Source: Orbilia blumenaviensis
Lineage: Eukaryota; Ascomycota; Orbiliomycetes; Orbiliales; Orbiliaceae
Direction of reading: 5' to 3'
NCBI GenBank assembly: GCA_036872755.1
Contig: JAVHNS010000005.1
Location: 1,984,001 to 2,048,000, forward strand
DNA: 64,000 nt
Below the pieces are notes generated by a model. The model ran no database searches. It was not told the DNA's origin and was given only the letters and a program-made list of their open reading frames with translations. Positions 1-11,296 of this stretch are shown here, piece after piece (the first letter of the stretch is position 1; each line of letters starts with the position of its first letter). A program made the translations under genes and the position numbers.

Positions 1-1760
1 CGCACCGGTTGAGGAAGCCGATGATTTGAGCCCTGAGAGCCCCGGAAATGCCCTGAGTGATATGTTCAACAGATATCTCAGTCAGCCTCGTCCGGGTGAG
101 ACACAATATGACAAGCTAAAGAGAGAGGCTGCTGAGGCAGATGAGAAATACAAGGGTGGTGTCCAGAAACTTGATCTCATCCGTTGCAACCTTGAGGAGG
201 CCATGATGGATCACTTCAAATTTATGGAGAGATGCGAATTGGACAGATTGAAGGCTATCAAAGCAGTCATCCTCGACTTCTCGGGAGCCATCTCTAATGT
301 CATCCCAACTCTACAGTCTACAGTTGACACTATGATGTTGTTCCAGGAGACTGTTCAGCCAGCTGGAGACCTGAGGTTCATGATTGACACCTACAGGACT
401 GGGTCTTTCTTGCCCAAAGTTACTACGTATGAGAGCTACTATAACACTGCTGGTGGTAAGGACAATTATCTTCTGAAAAAGAAAAATGGTGGCATAAGCT
501 GACGACCTCGCTGGACAGACCAGACCTATGGTGTTGACCTTGAATTGAGGGCTCGTGGTGACCGCAAGAGAGTGCCTCTTATTGTCACTTCCATTCTTCA
601 ATATCTTGACAACCGTGAGTTCCCACACCGATCAACTCTGAGATTATAGCTAATTTCAGAATAGATTACCCTGACCTCGAAACCGATGAGGCTAGACGTG
701 GAATCTGGACGGTTGATGTTCCATTGAAGGCCACACATCACCTACGAAATGTGATAAACAATGGAAAGCAAATCCCGAGAGATGTCATGGAGAAATATGA
801 CATGCCAATTGTTGCTAGTGCCCTCAAGCTCTATCTTCTTGAACTTCCTGGTGGGTTAACGCTCTCTTCTGGAATATTTAGTTGTTTCATACTAACGGAG
901 TTTAAGACTCACTGGTTTCTTCCCGTGTCTACGATGTCATCAAGACTATCTATCACACCCACGGCGGCGAAGGCGATGACCAGACTCGCCTTTCTGTTAT
1001 TCAGAATACTTTAGGTGGTTTGTTGCTTGCTAACATCGCTACCCTTGATGCCTTGGTCTCCCACTTCACTCGTCTGATTGAACTCACATCTGCCGACGAA
1101 CAGTACTACACTGACCTTAGTGCTGCTTTTGCTCCATGTATCCTGAGACCTCGCGTGGAGAGCATAGTAACTCTACATGACAAGCACGCTCAGCGATTGT
1201 TCCGTGACCTTCTATCTCATAAGGAATTGATCTTCGGTGAACTCAAACGTGAACGTTCTTTGAATGCAGGAAGAAATCGTGCCCCAAGCTCAACGGATGA
1301 GTCCGGCCGCAAGGCGAACGAGCAGGCTCGAGCCCGGGCTGTGATTGCTGCAAGGAGCAGGCCTTCTTCTCCGGCCACAACATCCCGCAATAGACGAGAT
1401 TCGTCGAAGGGTGGGGAGTTCCCCAGAATACCAGTCAACCCGACGCAATCTCCCACAAACACTAGCGTCGCTTCGCGCTATAGACAGTCTCTTGAAGTTC
1501 CCGGACTTGGTTTGGGGGATATTGATCCTCAGCAGGCTGCTTTTGCGACCCAGGAGTCATCTCCAGGGTTTGCGCAGACTGCAGAGAGCTATGACCAAAG
1601 CCCTGAAGACGATACCCCGCAATCTGAACATAGATTGCCACACCAGCCACCTCCAAAGGCTGATGAAGGCGGCTTCAAGAGGGCTTCGCGGGGATATCAG
1701 CCACGAAGGAATATCAGGCCTGAGGGTGTGAGCTTAAGCGACAAGCCCTTTGATGAATAA
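1..1760 (+). CDS. RGD2: Rgd2-like F-BAR/DEP/RhoGAP protein (5' end missing)
   Basis: GTPase-activating-type regulator of Rho/Cdc42 at the plasma membrane. The frame is open to the left edge, so the N-terminus (most of the F-BAR domain) lies outside; 529 residues are visible. I place exons at <1-455, 519-614, 665-850 and 907-1760, and all phases join. Visible order: the charged helical end of the F-BAR region (exon 1), then a RhoGAP-type domain (exons 2-4, with conserved blocks SALKLYLLELP-like and AAFAPCILRPR), then a basic, Ser/Pro-rich disordered tail. The DEARRGIW...VP...HHLRN block is typical of the Rgd2 branch. At the place where RhoGAPs normally carry the arginine finger (GIFR) this protein reads GIWT, so catalysis may be altered. 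The Rgd2 assignment is from memory of the family and is fairly firm. Confidence 0.85.
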
Positions 1761-3039
1761 GAGGCATAAGTGGGTTGGGGCTTTAGGTTTTTTTTCATGG
1801 ACTTGGCTCTTTCTTTTCATTATGGGGATTGATCGTCTCTTCATTCGTTTCTACCTCAATTTTTTATATCTCTTTCTTTCTTTCTTTCTGTGTGGACGGA
1901 CGCTTTGCATTGCAATTGCATTTTCTCTCACCGGAATTTCATGTCAAGGATTAATGTTTCCCAGAAAACGCATGTAACGATTTTGAGTTTTTCTTACTAC
2001 GATTCACGCCAATTATTTATTTGACTTTACTTTACTTCTTCTAATTCTTTTTCCTACTCTCGAATTTGAATGCCCATCTTTTCCTTAAAGTGGGACAGAT
2101 ATTCCTATCGAAGGCAAAGGAGTCGGAAGGTTATCGATAGGAATGCAATAGCGCGTGCCTTCCTGCATGGGCAGAGCCAAGCTTGCAAGATGGACCCTGA
2201 TCGAGGATTGCCATGGGAGAAACATGCCACATGCCTGAACACCTGCCTTCCACATGGCGACAGATGCGCCTTTTAACTGGCCATCTCCGGGTCAGGTCGA
2301 CAGAGCCTTCGCATCTTTCACATGAAAGGAGCGGTTCGTTTGCCGCCAAGTTTGTCTCCCTTTTGAACTTTGATCTGGCCATGACCATGACCATGACAGC
2401 ACATAATCGATAAGAGAAAGGGGAGGGATGTTATAATTCCTCACGAAGGGATGGCGGAATTCCGCCCGAGATTTGATTATTAGCCCCATCTAATATATGC
2501 CCCCGCAGCCAATGAATCGACCATGACATCTTCGTTCCGCCGCCGTTCGGCCTGTTCGTTACATTTGAATTAACTGACAAAGCGGGCGGGCTTTAGCCGG
2601 GCTGAACGAAATTGAAACCCAACAAAACGCCGGTTACCCTTCTTTCTCTTTTTTTTCTTTCCTGTTTGGACTTCGACCTATTTTTCGTTTCGCTTTCACC
2701 TGCTGTTTGGACCGTCTACAGTGATGTAAAAAAAGAGGGTTCACTTCCACTCCTTCCAGTTTTTCTTTCCTTACTATACTATACGGCTTTGTCTCTTCTT
2801 TTTCAGCCCTGAATTTTTATAATTGCTTACTCTGCCTGCTTGTCAGCTCTGTTCTTGTCAGCATTTCCCATCCCCAACAATATTAATACTACGGCCCCAT
2901 ACAGTGCCCGCCTACCTACACCTACCCGCACATAGTAGTAGTAACCCACCCACACACTACACTATCAACAACCACCCACTGTCCAAAAGCTTACATTGAT
3001 TCCGATATCCACAAAAAAGTAAAGGAAAAGCTTTAAGAG
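1761..3039. other. intergenic, RGD2-like 3' side / PAQR promoter
   Basis: About 1.3 kb without a supportable gene. It holds a CTTT-type pyrimidine microsatellite near 1870-1890, a short CCATGA repeat near 2380-2398 and long pyrimidine tracts from 2640 to 2800. C/A-rich DNA (about 2880-3000) directly upstream of the next start codon is the likely promoter and leader. Confidence 0.5.
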
Positions 3040-4769
3040 ATGATGGAAAAAGAGGGCCCTTCCGGCGCCATGGCGACTACTTCCGCCCTTGAGAACTCGG
3101 AAACATGGCAGCAAACCGCTGTCAACCGCATCCGTCGCCTTTCGTTCGGCAACAGCCTGCGCCACTACTCTCTTCCCGAAGATGAGGAACAATTCCTGGA
3201 AATGGTACGCATAATATCCATTAAATAAAATAGTCTTTTATATTTCCTTGATGGGGGGTTATAATAGCAATGATAATTAATTCGGTATATATATTTATGT
3301 GGGGTAATATAGCTGGACGACTTCCTCGCAGACCTGGAATTCCGCCTCGACCGCTTCGAAAAACATCTCGACGCATCCATCGATGAATACCGCACGCTTG
3401 GAACCGAAACTTTCGATCACCAGCTCGAAAAGACATACACTACCCTCTCTACCATCCGGTCGGAATGCAGCAGAGTATCCGACGAAATGGTCGCCCGAGG
3501 TCGGCGAAAGGCCCGATTGATCGTTGATATCTTGGAGGCCAGTTACAATGAAGCATTGATCGCTAAGGGAGTTTGGGAGAACGATTTCCATGAGAAGGCG
3601 AAGGCCGGATTGGCGTTTTTGAGTGAGATGTTGGTGGAGTTCGATCAGAGGGCTCAGGCTAGTATGGATAGGAAGATTTTGAGAGCAAAGGAGAGGATTG
3701 AAAAGGCGGTTGAAGGGGCTAGTGAATTGGCTGAGAGTATTGAGAAGGCTATCGTCAAGGCTAGAGAGGGCAAGCTGTTGCAATATACTGGTGAGTGATA
3801 CCCCTGCCATTGAAGATGTCGTATTGAGAGAATGAAGGTGGTACTGACATCTGTGTGACTTTAAGACCTCCCGGCACCCTGGAAAGTCAACGCCCATATC
3901 CTCTCCGGCTACCGTTTCTCAGAGAAGAAGCTCGACTGCGTCCTTTCCATGTTCACGCACATTCATAACGAAACCTGCAATATCTGGACTCACTTCCTGG
4001 GTTTCATCGGTGTTCTGGCTCTGGCCTTCTATCTGTACCCAGCTTCCTCCAACTTCTCGATCCATACGACTGCGGACAAGTACATCAATGCCTTGTTCTT
4101 CGTGGCAGCTGCGAAGGCGCTGGCTTGCAGTACTATTTGGCATACGATGAGTAGCATTGCAGAGCTTAGCACTATGGAAAGATTCGCTTGCGTGGATTAT
4201 ACTGGTATTAGTTTACTAGTTGCGTCCAGCATTCTCACGACTGAGGTTCGTTACATTCCTATTCCACTAATACAAAGCGATCATCATCATCATACTAAGA
4301 TGGATATGTCTGATTTTAGTACACCGCTTTCTACAACGAACCGGTCTCCCGTACGCTTTACATGTCATTCACCGTCCTCCTCGGCACCATCGGCGTAATT
4401 TTCCCATGGCGCCCGATATTCAATAGAACCGACTATCGCGGTTTCCGCGTGATGTTCTACGTCTCCCTCGGAGCCTCTGGCTTTCTCCCACTGGCACAGC
4501 TACTATACACCAGAGGCGTAAGCTGGTGTTTGGGATTCTACCTCCCTATTTTCAAGTCCTTGGCTGTATACCTCATCGGTGCTATGATCTATGCAAATCA
4601 GATCCCGGAAAGGTGGAGCCCTGGTATGTTTGATATTGTTGGAGGAAGTCATAATATTTGGCATCTGGCGGTTGTGGGAGGGGTGTGGTTCCATTGGTGT
4701 GCATTGCAAGGCATGTTTGTGGATGCTTTTGAGAGGGCTGGTTTCCTTGAGAAGGCAACCATGGGTTAG
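3040..4769 (+). CDS. PAQR / hemolysin-III family membrane protein, Izh3-like
   Basis: Seven-helix PAQR receptor (adiponectin-receptor/hemolysin-III superfamily); fungal Izh proteins act in zinc and sterol homeostasis. Exons 3040-3204, 3313-3790, 3866-4245 and 4320-4769 give 490 residues. Residues 1 to about 185 form a soluble helical, coiled-coil-like extension, the feature that sets Izh3-type members apart from short Izh1/2. The membrane part starts at the family motif HIHNETCNIWTHFLG. It contains STIWHTMSS, and ends with SHNIWHLAVVGGVWFHW, whose two His with the earlier His would form the buried metal site of the family. Intron 3 has the unusual donor GTTCGT (4246), but the exon joins YTAFYNEPVSR in frame, a well conserved segment. 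The start is the first of two tandem ATGs. Confidence 0.9.
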
Positions 4770-5717
4770 ATGGATTAGAGGGCATGGTCTTTGAGGGGGG
4801 GTGGAGGCGTTTTCGTTTGTCTTTTTTTGGTGGTTAATACTAAGATACCTGGCTATAGACGGCGGGGCGGTATTATAGAAACCTCTTTTTTTGATTTTTC
4901 TTTTCTCATTGGTAGTGGACAGGCGGATTCGTGTACATACATTCTTCATTGCCTAGGGCATCATTCACCATTGGGGGTGTATCTACATATTGGGGGGAGA
5001 GGGTATTATTGCATTACGGGATGGCCGGCCGGTAACATCGGCATCCGACCCTGAACTAGCGAAGCGAAGCAAATGCATGGCGAACGCCCAGCAGCAAAGC
5101 AGAATAATTTTTATTTCTTATTCTCGAGATTACTTCTTTTTTTTTTTTCATTTTATTCGGATGTCCCGGCTAGTTTTGACAGGGCAACGAGCTCCTAAAG
5201 GAACCAAACGACCTGGTATCTTAGGACTTCAACGTGATAATGTGCGGTTTCAGAGTGACATCAATTCCAACGCGCGCGCACCATGGCCAGCAGGCGCGGG
5301 AAATACATAATTCCGAGATATACCACCATCGGAGATTAAGCGAAAACGGTCTGAGTGAAATAAATGGTCCTTAAACACCCCAGGGTCCTATCTGCATGCA
5401 AAGAAGCCATGCGATCAAATCTTAAAAGAGGGAGGGCACTAACTTGTCAAGCGTCATTACGCCCTGCGTTCTGTTGTGAACAGTGACCGGCTAATATTTC
5501 TTTTAACCTATTAAACTAACTACAACAGGTAATACAAAAAAAGGAATGCCAATACAGAAACATCCTCGACATCAACCTTCAATATCTCTCCATGCATCCA
5601 ATAGAAAACGCCCCCCCCCTTTAGCCTTGTGATCCAAAAAAAAAAAAAAAAACCACAATATTCAAAATGCAACAATCCCAAAAAGGGTTGACAGTGTGAC
5701 CGTCTACGCGGGGCTAT
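4770..5717. other. intergenic, convergent 3' ends
   Basis: About 950 bp between the PAQR gene and the convergent micro-gene. Short open frames here overlap simple-sequence runs and have no family resemblance. Several homopolymers are present (T run near 5132, A run near 5636-5652). Confidence 0.4.
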
Positions 5718-6356
5718 TCAGGATCTTCGAATGTTCAATCTAACCCGCTCTAGTAACTCCTCGCGCGTGGCGGTTGGAGAAGGGTATAAATTCCTCTTTT
5801 TTTTTAAAAAAAAAAAACATAAAAAACCGTCAGCTGAGAAAAAAATAAGATCACAAGGTATTGATTATGTATATATGAAAGGAGGTGCATTTCATACAAG
5901 TTCTAGCCATCTTCTCAATTGGTCAATGGACCATGTCGCTGGGTCTGTTGGATATAGAGAGGTGAGTTAGTATATATTTGAGGCTTTTGTCACATGTAGA
6001 TAGATAGATTATATGATCATATGGGGGTATAATAGTAATATGGGTATATGCAACTAGACGAAAGAAGAATTAATGACATACCGCCAGTGGGATCGTCGGG
6101 TTTTGGAAAGATAGGCTGGTCGCCATTCCCAAGTACTAATGCTGTGGCGAGGGCGACGAGACCACCGAAGGCCAAGACTGCGTTCTGTAGGGACGTCATG
6201 TTAGTTTGTTTTGTATATTTCTGACAAATTGATAATACTACGTGCATTCGAAAAGATGGTTTATAATTTTGATATATCAAGACGGAAACAAGAAATGATA
6301 TAAATATCTAACACTAAATTTTATGGTGGGGAATAGCATACCTTTGAGGTCAACAT
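5718..6356 (-). CDS. 80-residue membrane micro-protein with Ish1-like motif
   Basis: Four-exon gene: exon 1 6342-6356, exon 2 6082-6184, exon 3 5898-5944, exon 4 5718-5795 (243 nt in total, all phases join, canonical GT/AG). It was found by following codon sense rather than ORF length. Residues 6-24 form one hydrophobic segment (AVLAFGGLVALATALVL), then a PKPDDPTGDP turn. The C-terminal 40 residues read like an Ish1/SAP-type helix pair (WSIDQLRRWLE, then ATREELLERVRLNI). Ish1 motifs occur in fungal stress-induced nuclear-envelope and membrane proteins, but here there is only one. The product would be a single-pass protein with a short N-terminus. The last intron ends in an unusual T12A9 tract just before AG. 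I do not recognise a named gene. The chance that this ordered domain arises from a false splice model is low. Confidence 0.7.
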
Positions 6357-7184
6357 TCTATTCGCTTCGGAAGGTTTGGTATCGCGGGAGGGGGACATCC
6401 TCGCGCGATAGTTCGATTCCAGTTGGTTAGAAAACTTTTTTTTTTTTTTTAAAAAAAAAGAAAAACAAAAAATCTACTGACGATATTATTGGGGTTAGGA
6501 GAACATGGAGTGTAAAATATATACTTGTCTATTACTGTTGGTGCCATCGTCTCTTTTTATAATTTGCCTCTCGGGCGTGGTGATGAAATTGTGTCAACTG
6601 TGTTGACCCGTGTGGTAAACTTTTTCCTGGGCGAAGGGGTGGCGGAACGATATGATTCACCTGCAGACGAAATCCGGGGAAGATTGAAGAGGACAGATAA
6701 ACGGGATTGAACACAAAAGAGTGGTTTATAATCTTCAAGAGTCTAGAATCGCCAATGCCTCACAGCCACAGAAGCGCTCGAAAGAATTTTGAAATAAATG
6801 GATGGATGTCAGGTTGTTGAAACGTGGGGTTTGGAGGGAAGTAGATTGCGATTACGTGTTGATACGAAGAAGGCTGCGTAACGTTTAGCCTTCCTGCGGT
6901 AGAAAAGGTGACTGGCCTGGCGACGACACTTAATTTGAAAAACGACATAGCCTCGGCAGCGAAGATTGAAATAGTCGTTTCTATAACTTGTGAATCATAG
7001 TCTATGTTATATCAATATGCAATCAATAGTTCAGAAATTCATCTCAGGAATATTGTGTGGGCTTCTAGGGCTATAAAAATACACAAAATAGATATAAATA
7101 GCAGCTACACAAAAAAGTGCAACTCTGATGCCGAACGCCAATTATCAAAACAATAGAGAAAAAAGATTACACACAACGGCAATA
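6357..7184. other. intergenic, shared 5' side of micro-gene and 3' side of UBX4
   Basis: About 830 bp with no gene. A T15A9 tract at 6436-6459 lies 80 bp upstream of the micro-gene start and may be part of its promoter as a nucleosome-poor poly(dA:dT) element (inference). Confidence 0.4.
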
Positions 7185-8813
7185 TTATTTCTTTCCAAAC
7201 TTCAGCCATTTAGGAACCTTCGATCCTCCCGAGCTGGAACCTCCGCCGCCACTGCTGCTACCTTTCCGCGCCTGGTTGGCCAGAACTTCTTCGTCAATCA
7301 CAACCGAATCTGGTTCCTTTGGAACTTCCATTTTTCGTGCCTTTTCTCGATACTCTGCAGACAGCGGATCCTGTTTTTTAATGGAATCGCTTACGCTCTC
7401 TTTCCAGTAGAAATTGAGGAGTGTTGCATGTGTAATTCCCAAATCGACAATTATTCTCTTGTCATTTGGTGGGATTGGCTCTTGCTTTGGTCCGGGAAGA
7501 GCTGAGAAGATCTTAGTAACTAAATAACGCTATTTTGTGGGAGAAAGCACATACCAAGATGGAAATCTGATCCCGGGTTTCTCATGATTCCCTTAACAAA
7601 GGCGTATAGGTCATCTGTTGTGTCAGTTTGTGTAAACACGCTTTGTATGACACTGCCTTCTGGAAACCGAACTCGAACATCTACTTTATCAACTGCCAAC
7701 CGCCGAGCTTTCTCTTCGTCCGCAAGTTTTTGTTTTTGAGCCTCTGTTAATAGACGTTTATTTATTGTTGCAGCTTTAAGTTGGGCTTGATATTGTCTGG
7801 CTTGGTTGATTGACATGTCATACTCCTTTTCATCGATACTTGCGACAGCGGCCGATGGAATAGTGGAGTTACCAGGGTTGAAAACTGAAATTTCGCGGTT
7901 ATTGGGACCGATATCAGTGTTTTCGCGGTGAACAGGCTCGATAGGGTTGATTGACGTCTCTGGAGGCGCAATTTGATCCGGGAATGTAGGGACTGGGTAC
8001 GTCTCTGTTTCAAGTGTGGGGGTAGACGTAGCCGGCGTAGACGACTCTGGTGTCATGTCCTCGGATATAGGTTCTGAAACCGGTGGTTCAGCAGGCGTCT
8101 CCGTCGAGCTTGTAGCAGCTGCTGACGTCGATGCTTCTCCTCCATCTGGTTTTGTGTTCAGTTCTGCGAATTGGACTATTGCTTCCTCAAACGGTATCGT
8201 TGTTTGTGTGAACTTGATCCTTAGGAGTGCTGTTCCTGAGGTGAAACCAAGGGAGGCGAGCGATTTTTTAAGGTCGTCAAGAGAGGCCAGCTCACGGTTT
8301 ATGATCTGAATCGTTGGCATTTCGTAGTATAGCCTCCCAGCGCCTTGAGTCGTTCCATCTGGCACAGCTCTTTCGGTCAGCATGAGCTTGCCACCAGAGT
8401 TGTCCTCGAATTTCTTGAGAATCTCCCATAATGTTGCTGAGCTAGGGAATTTTTCGATCATTCGAGGTATTGAGTTATCGATGAACTGCAAAGCGACCGT
8501 AATAACTGATCCGGCCTTTCCTCCTTCGCGCCTGACAAGGTCCAGTTTGGCGCCGGGGCCGAGTCTCGATAACCGGAATGGTAGTGTTAAATCGACGTTG
8601 GTCTTGCCGTGTCTATACACAAATGAGTTATTCGTCTTAGTTACTGCCAAACGAGGTATATAGAAACGGATTCGATTACCGTAATGTGAAGCTGTCGGCT
8701 GTTAGTCCGAATCTGTCACAAGCTTGATTGAGGACATCGTTCAGGACGGTTCCTGGCGTGACCTTGACATTGAGCCGGCGCTGGTTTGGGCCATTTACAA
8801 CCACCGTCGCCAT
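7185..8813 (-). CDS. UBX4: UBX-domain protein, TUG/ASPSCR1 (yeast Ubx4) family
   Basis: Cofactor of the AAA ATPase Cdc48/p97 in ubiquitin-linked protein turnover and membrane traffic. Exons 8680-8813, 7555-8612 and 7185-7501 code for 502 residues. Residues 1-75 are the TUG-type ubiquitin-like domain (VNGPNQRRLNVKVTPGTVL, then HGKTNVDLTLPFRLSRL). A second ubiquitin-like segment follows at about 90-180, then a Ser/Thr/Pro-rich linker, a charged helix (about residues 290-325) and the UBX fold from VDKVDVRVRFPEGS through ATLLNFYW. A Gly/Ser-rich basic tail ends the protein. Length matches the family. It diverges from the next gene across 520 bp, so the two probably share a promoter region. Identification is from domain order and is firm. 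Confidence 0.92.
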
Positions 8814-9333
8814 TCCGTGTATGCTAGCTTTTTTATCTTATTAAATCGAAGTTGCTGTCTACTAGAAGGCTTGGGGGAGATGTCGTTAAAGGCTGTAGTG
8901 AAGGATGATGAGTCGATAGAGGTAGCTCGAGATATTACTTTAGGTAACTACGTCTAGGGACTGACGCGGTGTGGGATTTGTCAGAGGATCCATGGCAGTT
9001 ATGGTGGGGATTACACGTCCCTTGGCTTGGTTGCACTGGCAGCTGGGTCACAGCTCAGCTACCCCGCGACAGGATCCCGGCTCGGGGGCTAACGCCAAGA
9101 GCCGCTTTTCTAGAAGTTGCCATCACGTAGGAGGTCAATATTTGGGGAATTATGGCACCAAACAACACAGCGCGGCTGATGCCGCCGTAGGCTTGCAATT
9201 GCAATTGCAATTTGGGTCGACACGATGCCATATGCATATATATATGTCTTGGTCTAGTTCGTACTCACGATTCGGATTCGTATGTCGCAAGTACCCATAG
9301 AACACTTCAATCGACCATCTCCCGCCAGATCAA
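8814..9333. promoter_or_regulatory. divergent promoter region, UBX4 / F-box gene
   Basis: 520 bp separates two start codons that point away from each other. The region contains a triplicated TTGCAA hexamer near 9193-9211 and an alternating CATATGCATATATATATG stretch just after it (about 9228-9246) that could serve as TATA element for the plus-strand gene. No defined factor site is claimed. Confidence 0.4.
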
Positions 9334-11029
9334 ATGTCGCCGCTTGCTCTCCTTCCCAGGGAGATCCTTGTGGAAATAGCTCTCAGCCTCCCGGAACCTC
9401 AAGATGTCAAGCACTTCTCTTCGACTTGCCGAGCCCTCCGCAAAGCTTTAGGCCAATCTAATCAACTTCTCTGGTGGCATGTCTGGCGAAAGATGTACTG
9501 GATGCCAGACGACTCTACCAGCAAATTTACTAATGCCATAGACTACTGGCAAAGGGTAACAGATGTTCTTATTCCGGACCAAAACGAACCGCAGACTTGT
9601 TTCGATTGCTTTATTCAGGCTGCAAACGAAACGCTATATAAGGTACAATATGAGGATCAGTTTTATCGGGCTCTGTGTCACAGTTGTCTGGACAAGAACT
9701 TTTGGAGTAAGTTGCTAGCGTAAGAATGATGCATTTTGACTGGGCGTGGAATTCGGGGTTAAGCCTTGAAAGAGGCCTGTTTAGACCCTGAGATATCGTC
9801 TTATTGATATGTGTACAGTTATTATTTTGGACTTGCTTTTTTTTTTTTTTTGAGCGTCATGGATGCACTAAATTGCCTTCCAACCCCTACCAACGGATTT
9901 CTGTCATTCAGGTTTTATATAGCTAATGGCTGTCCATCTATGACAAGTTGTCGACACAATCGCTTCATGCTATCAGAATATCGATCCCCCGCCTGAATTG
10001 CACGCTTCGGTCAATTCAGACATATATTCGGTTCTCAAGTATACAGGGACTATCCAAGAATCCAAATATCCAGGTAAATGGATACACAAAAATGATGCAA
10101 TTGCCTTCGCCAAAACCGTTCTACCACCGGAGAAAACATCTGACAAAGGCATATTTATGCAAAGATGGGTATCTAATTGGCATGACCTTAATCGCCGCTC
10201 TAGTTGGAGATTTCGGCATGAAGCTGTCAAAGGAACAGGCAAAGAACATCTCTATTCTTTGGAGTTTCACCTGGGGGTTGGTAGTATTGTTTATGCCATG
10301 ATTGAAGGCGTGATTGAGGTATATTCTGCGGAATATAAACCTCTGCACGTTATCAAGTCCCCCCGGGATTATCGCAGAACCCTCGAGGCGGACGCCGTTT
10401 CGGAAGTCTGGCTCGGGGGCTCCTACGAAGACAAAATGAATCCGGACCTCTTTCTCAGATTCTCGGATCCGGAATATGTCGCTTCTACGCCGGGAACAAA
10501 TAATATGAGTATCGACATAACGCACTTTTCGGCGATAGAATACGAAGCATGTATTCGGGAACAGAGATCTCCATTCGGTCTCTCCGCCCTATGTCGAGAA
10601 ATCTTGGTTCGATATTTTGGACCGCCGTGCGAGTCAGAGCTCGAATTAAACCTCCAGATCTCATCTAACCCATTTAGTCGTGTACTTAAGTCTTGGTATC
10701 GAGACCTCTTTTTGAACCGATATCGGGTAAAGATTGACTGGTGTAAACTCCAACCTCCAACGAACCAGTTCTTTTTCCGGTGCCCATTCTGCGGGACATT
10801 TCCTGGGAGCGAAGAAAATAAGGAACTGAGCAATATGGTCGACATGAGTAAAAAGGAAGAGCTGTTTGTTGGGCATATTTTTGGGCAACATCACGCGAAA
10901 TTTAGAGATCCTTGGGGCGATAGGGATGTTCGTTCGCCGCCTGGAATTTACGAGCGGGTAGGAGGAGGCGAGTTCGTCAAGGTGGATTGTTTCCTTTCTA
11001 TGTGGAGTGAACCTTCGCCTCCTGCGTAG
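9334..11029 (+). CDS. F-box protein with two CxxC zinc motifs and a C2H2-like finger
   Basis: Probable substrate adaptor of an SCF ubiquitin ligase. Exon 1 is 9334-9706. The reading phase and the absence of stops favour an acceptor at 9946-9947, giving exon 2 at 9948-11029 and 484 residues; the exact acceptor is less sure than elsewhere. Residues 3-45 are an F-box (LALLPREILVEIALSLPEP, then STCRALRKAL). Two CxxC pairs follow (CFDC and CHSC, about residues 88-118) and probably bind one zinc. The middle has no repeats that I recognise. Near the C-terminus CPFCGTF is followed by HIFGQHH, spaced like a C2H2 finger. Its target is unknown. It converges with URC4, 267 bp between stops. Confidence 0.75.
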
Positions 11030-11296
11030 AGCGCAGCCTGGAATGGGTCCAATGCCGGTTCCACTGACTGACCTAACTATAAAAGCTTCGAGTTTCGTTA
11101 AGATAGTACCAGGAAGCAAAGAATAAGCCCTATAGCTGGCTTATATGTTGGGTTGAGACCGGGCCACTTCTTGGAGGCTGGTTTACGAGACCAGTTGAGA
11201 CTACTTGTCTCCGAAACTAGTTGCGTTGAACATTGAGCTATCTATCCATATCCCAACATAACAAAAGTTTAATATACAAGCAGCCTTGAAAGACCA

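Noticed and set aside
3295..3897. 200-codon minus-strand frame
   Set aside because: Antisense to PAQR exon 2 and the following intron; the plus-strand PAQR frame has clear family motifs.
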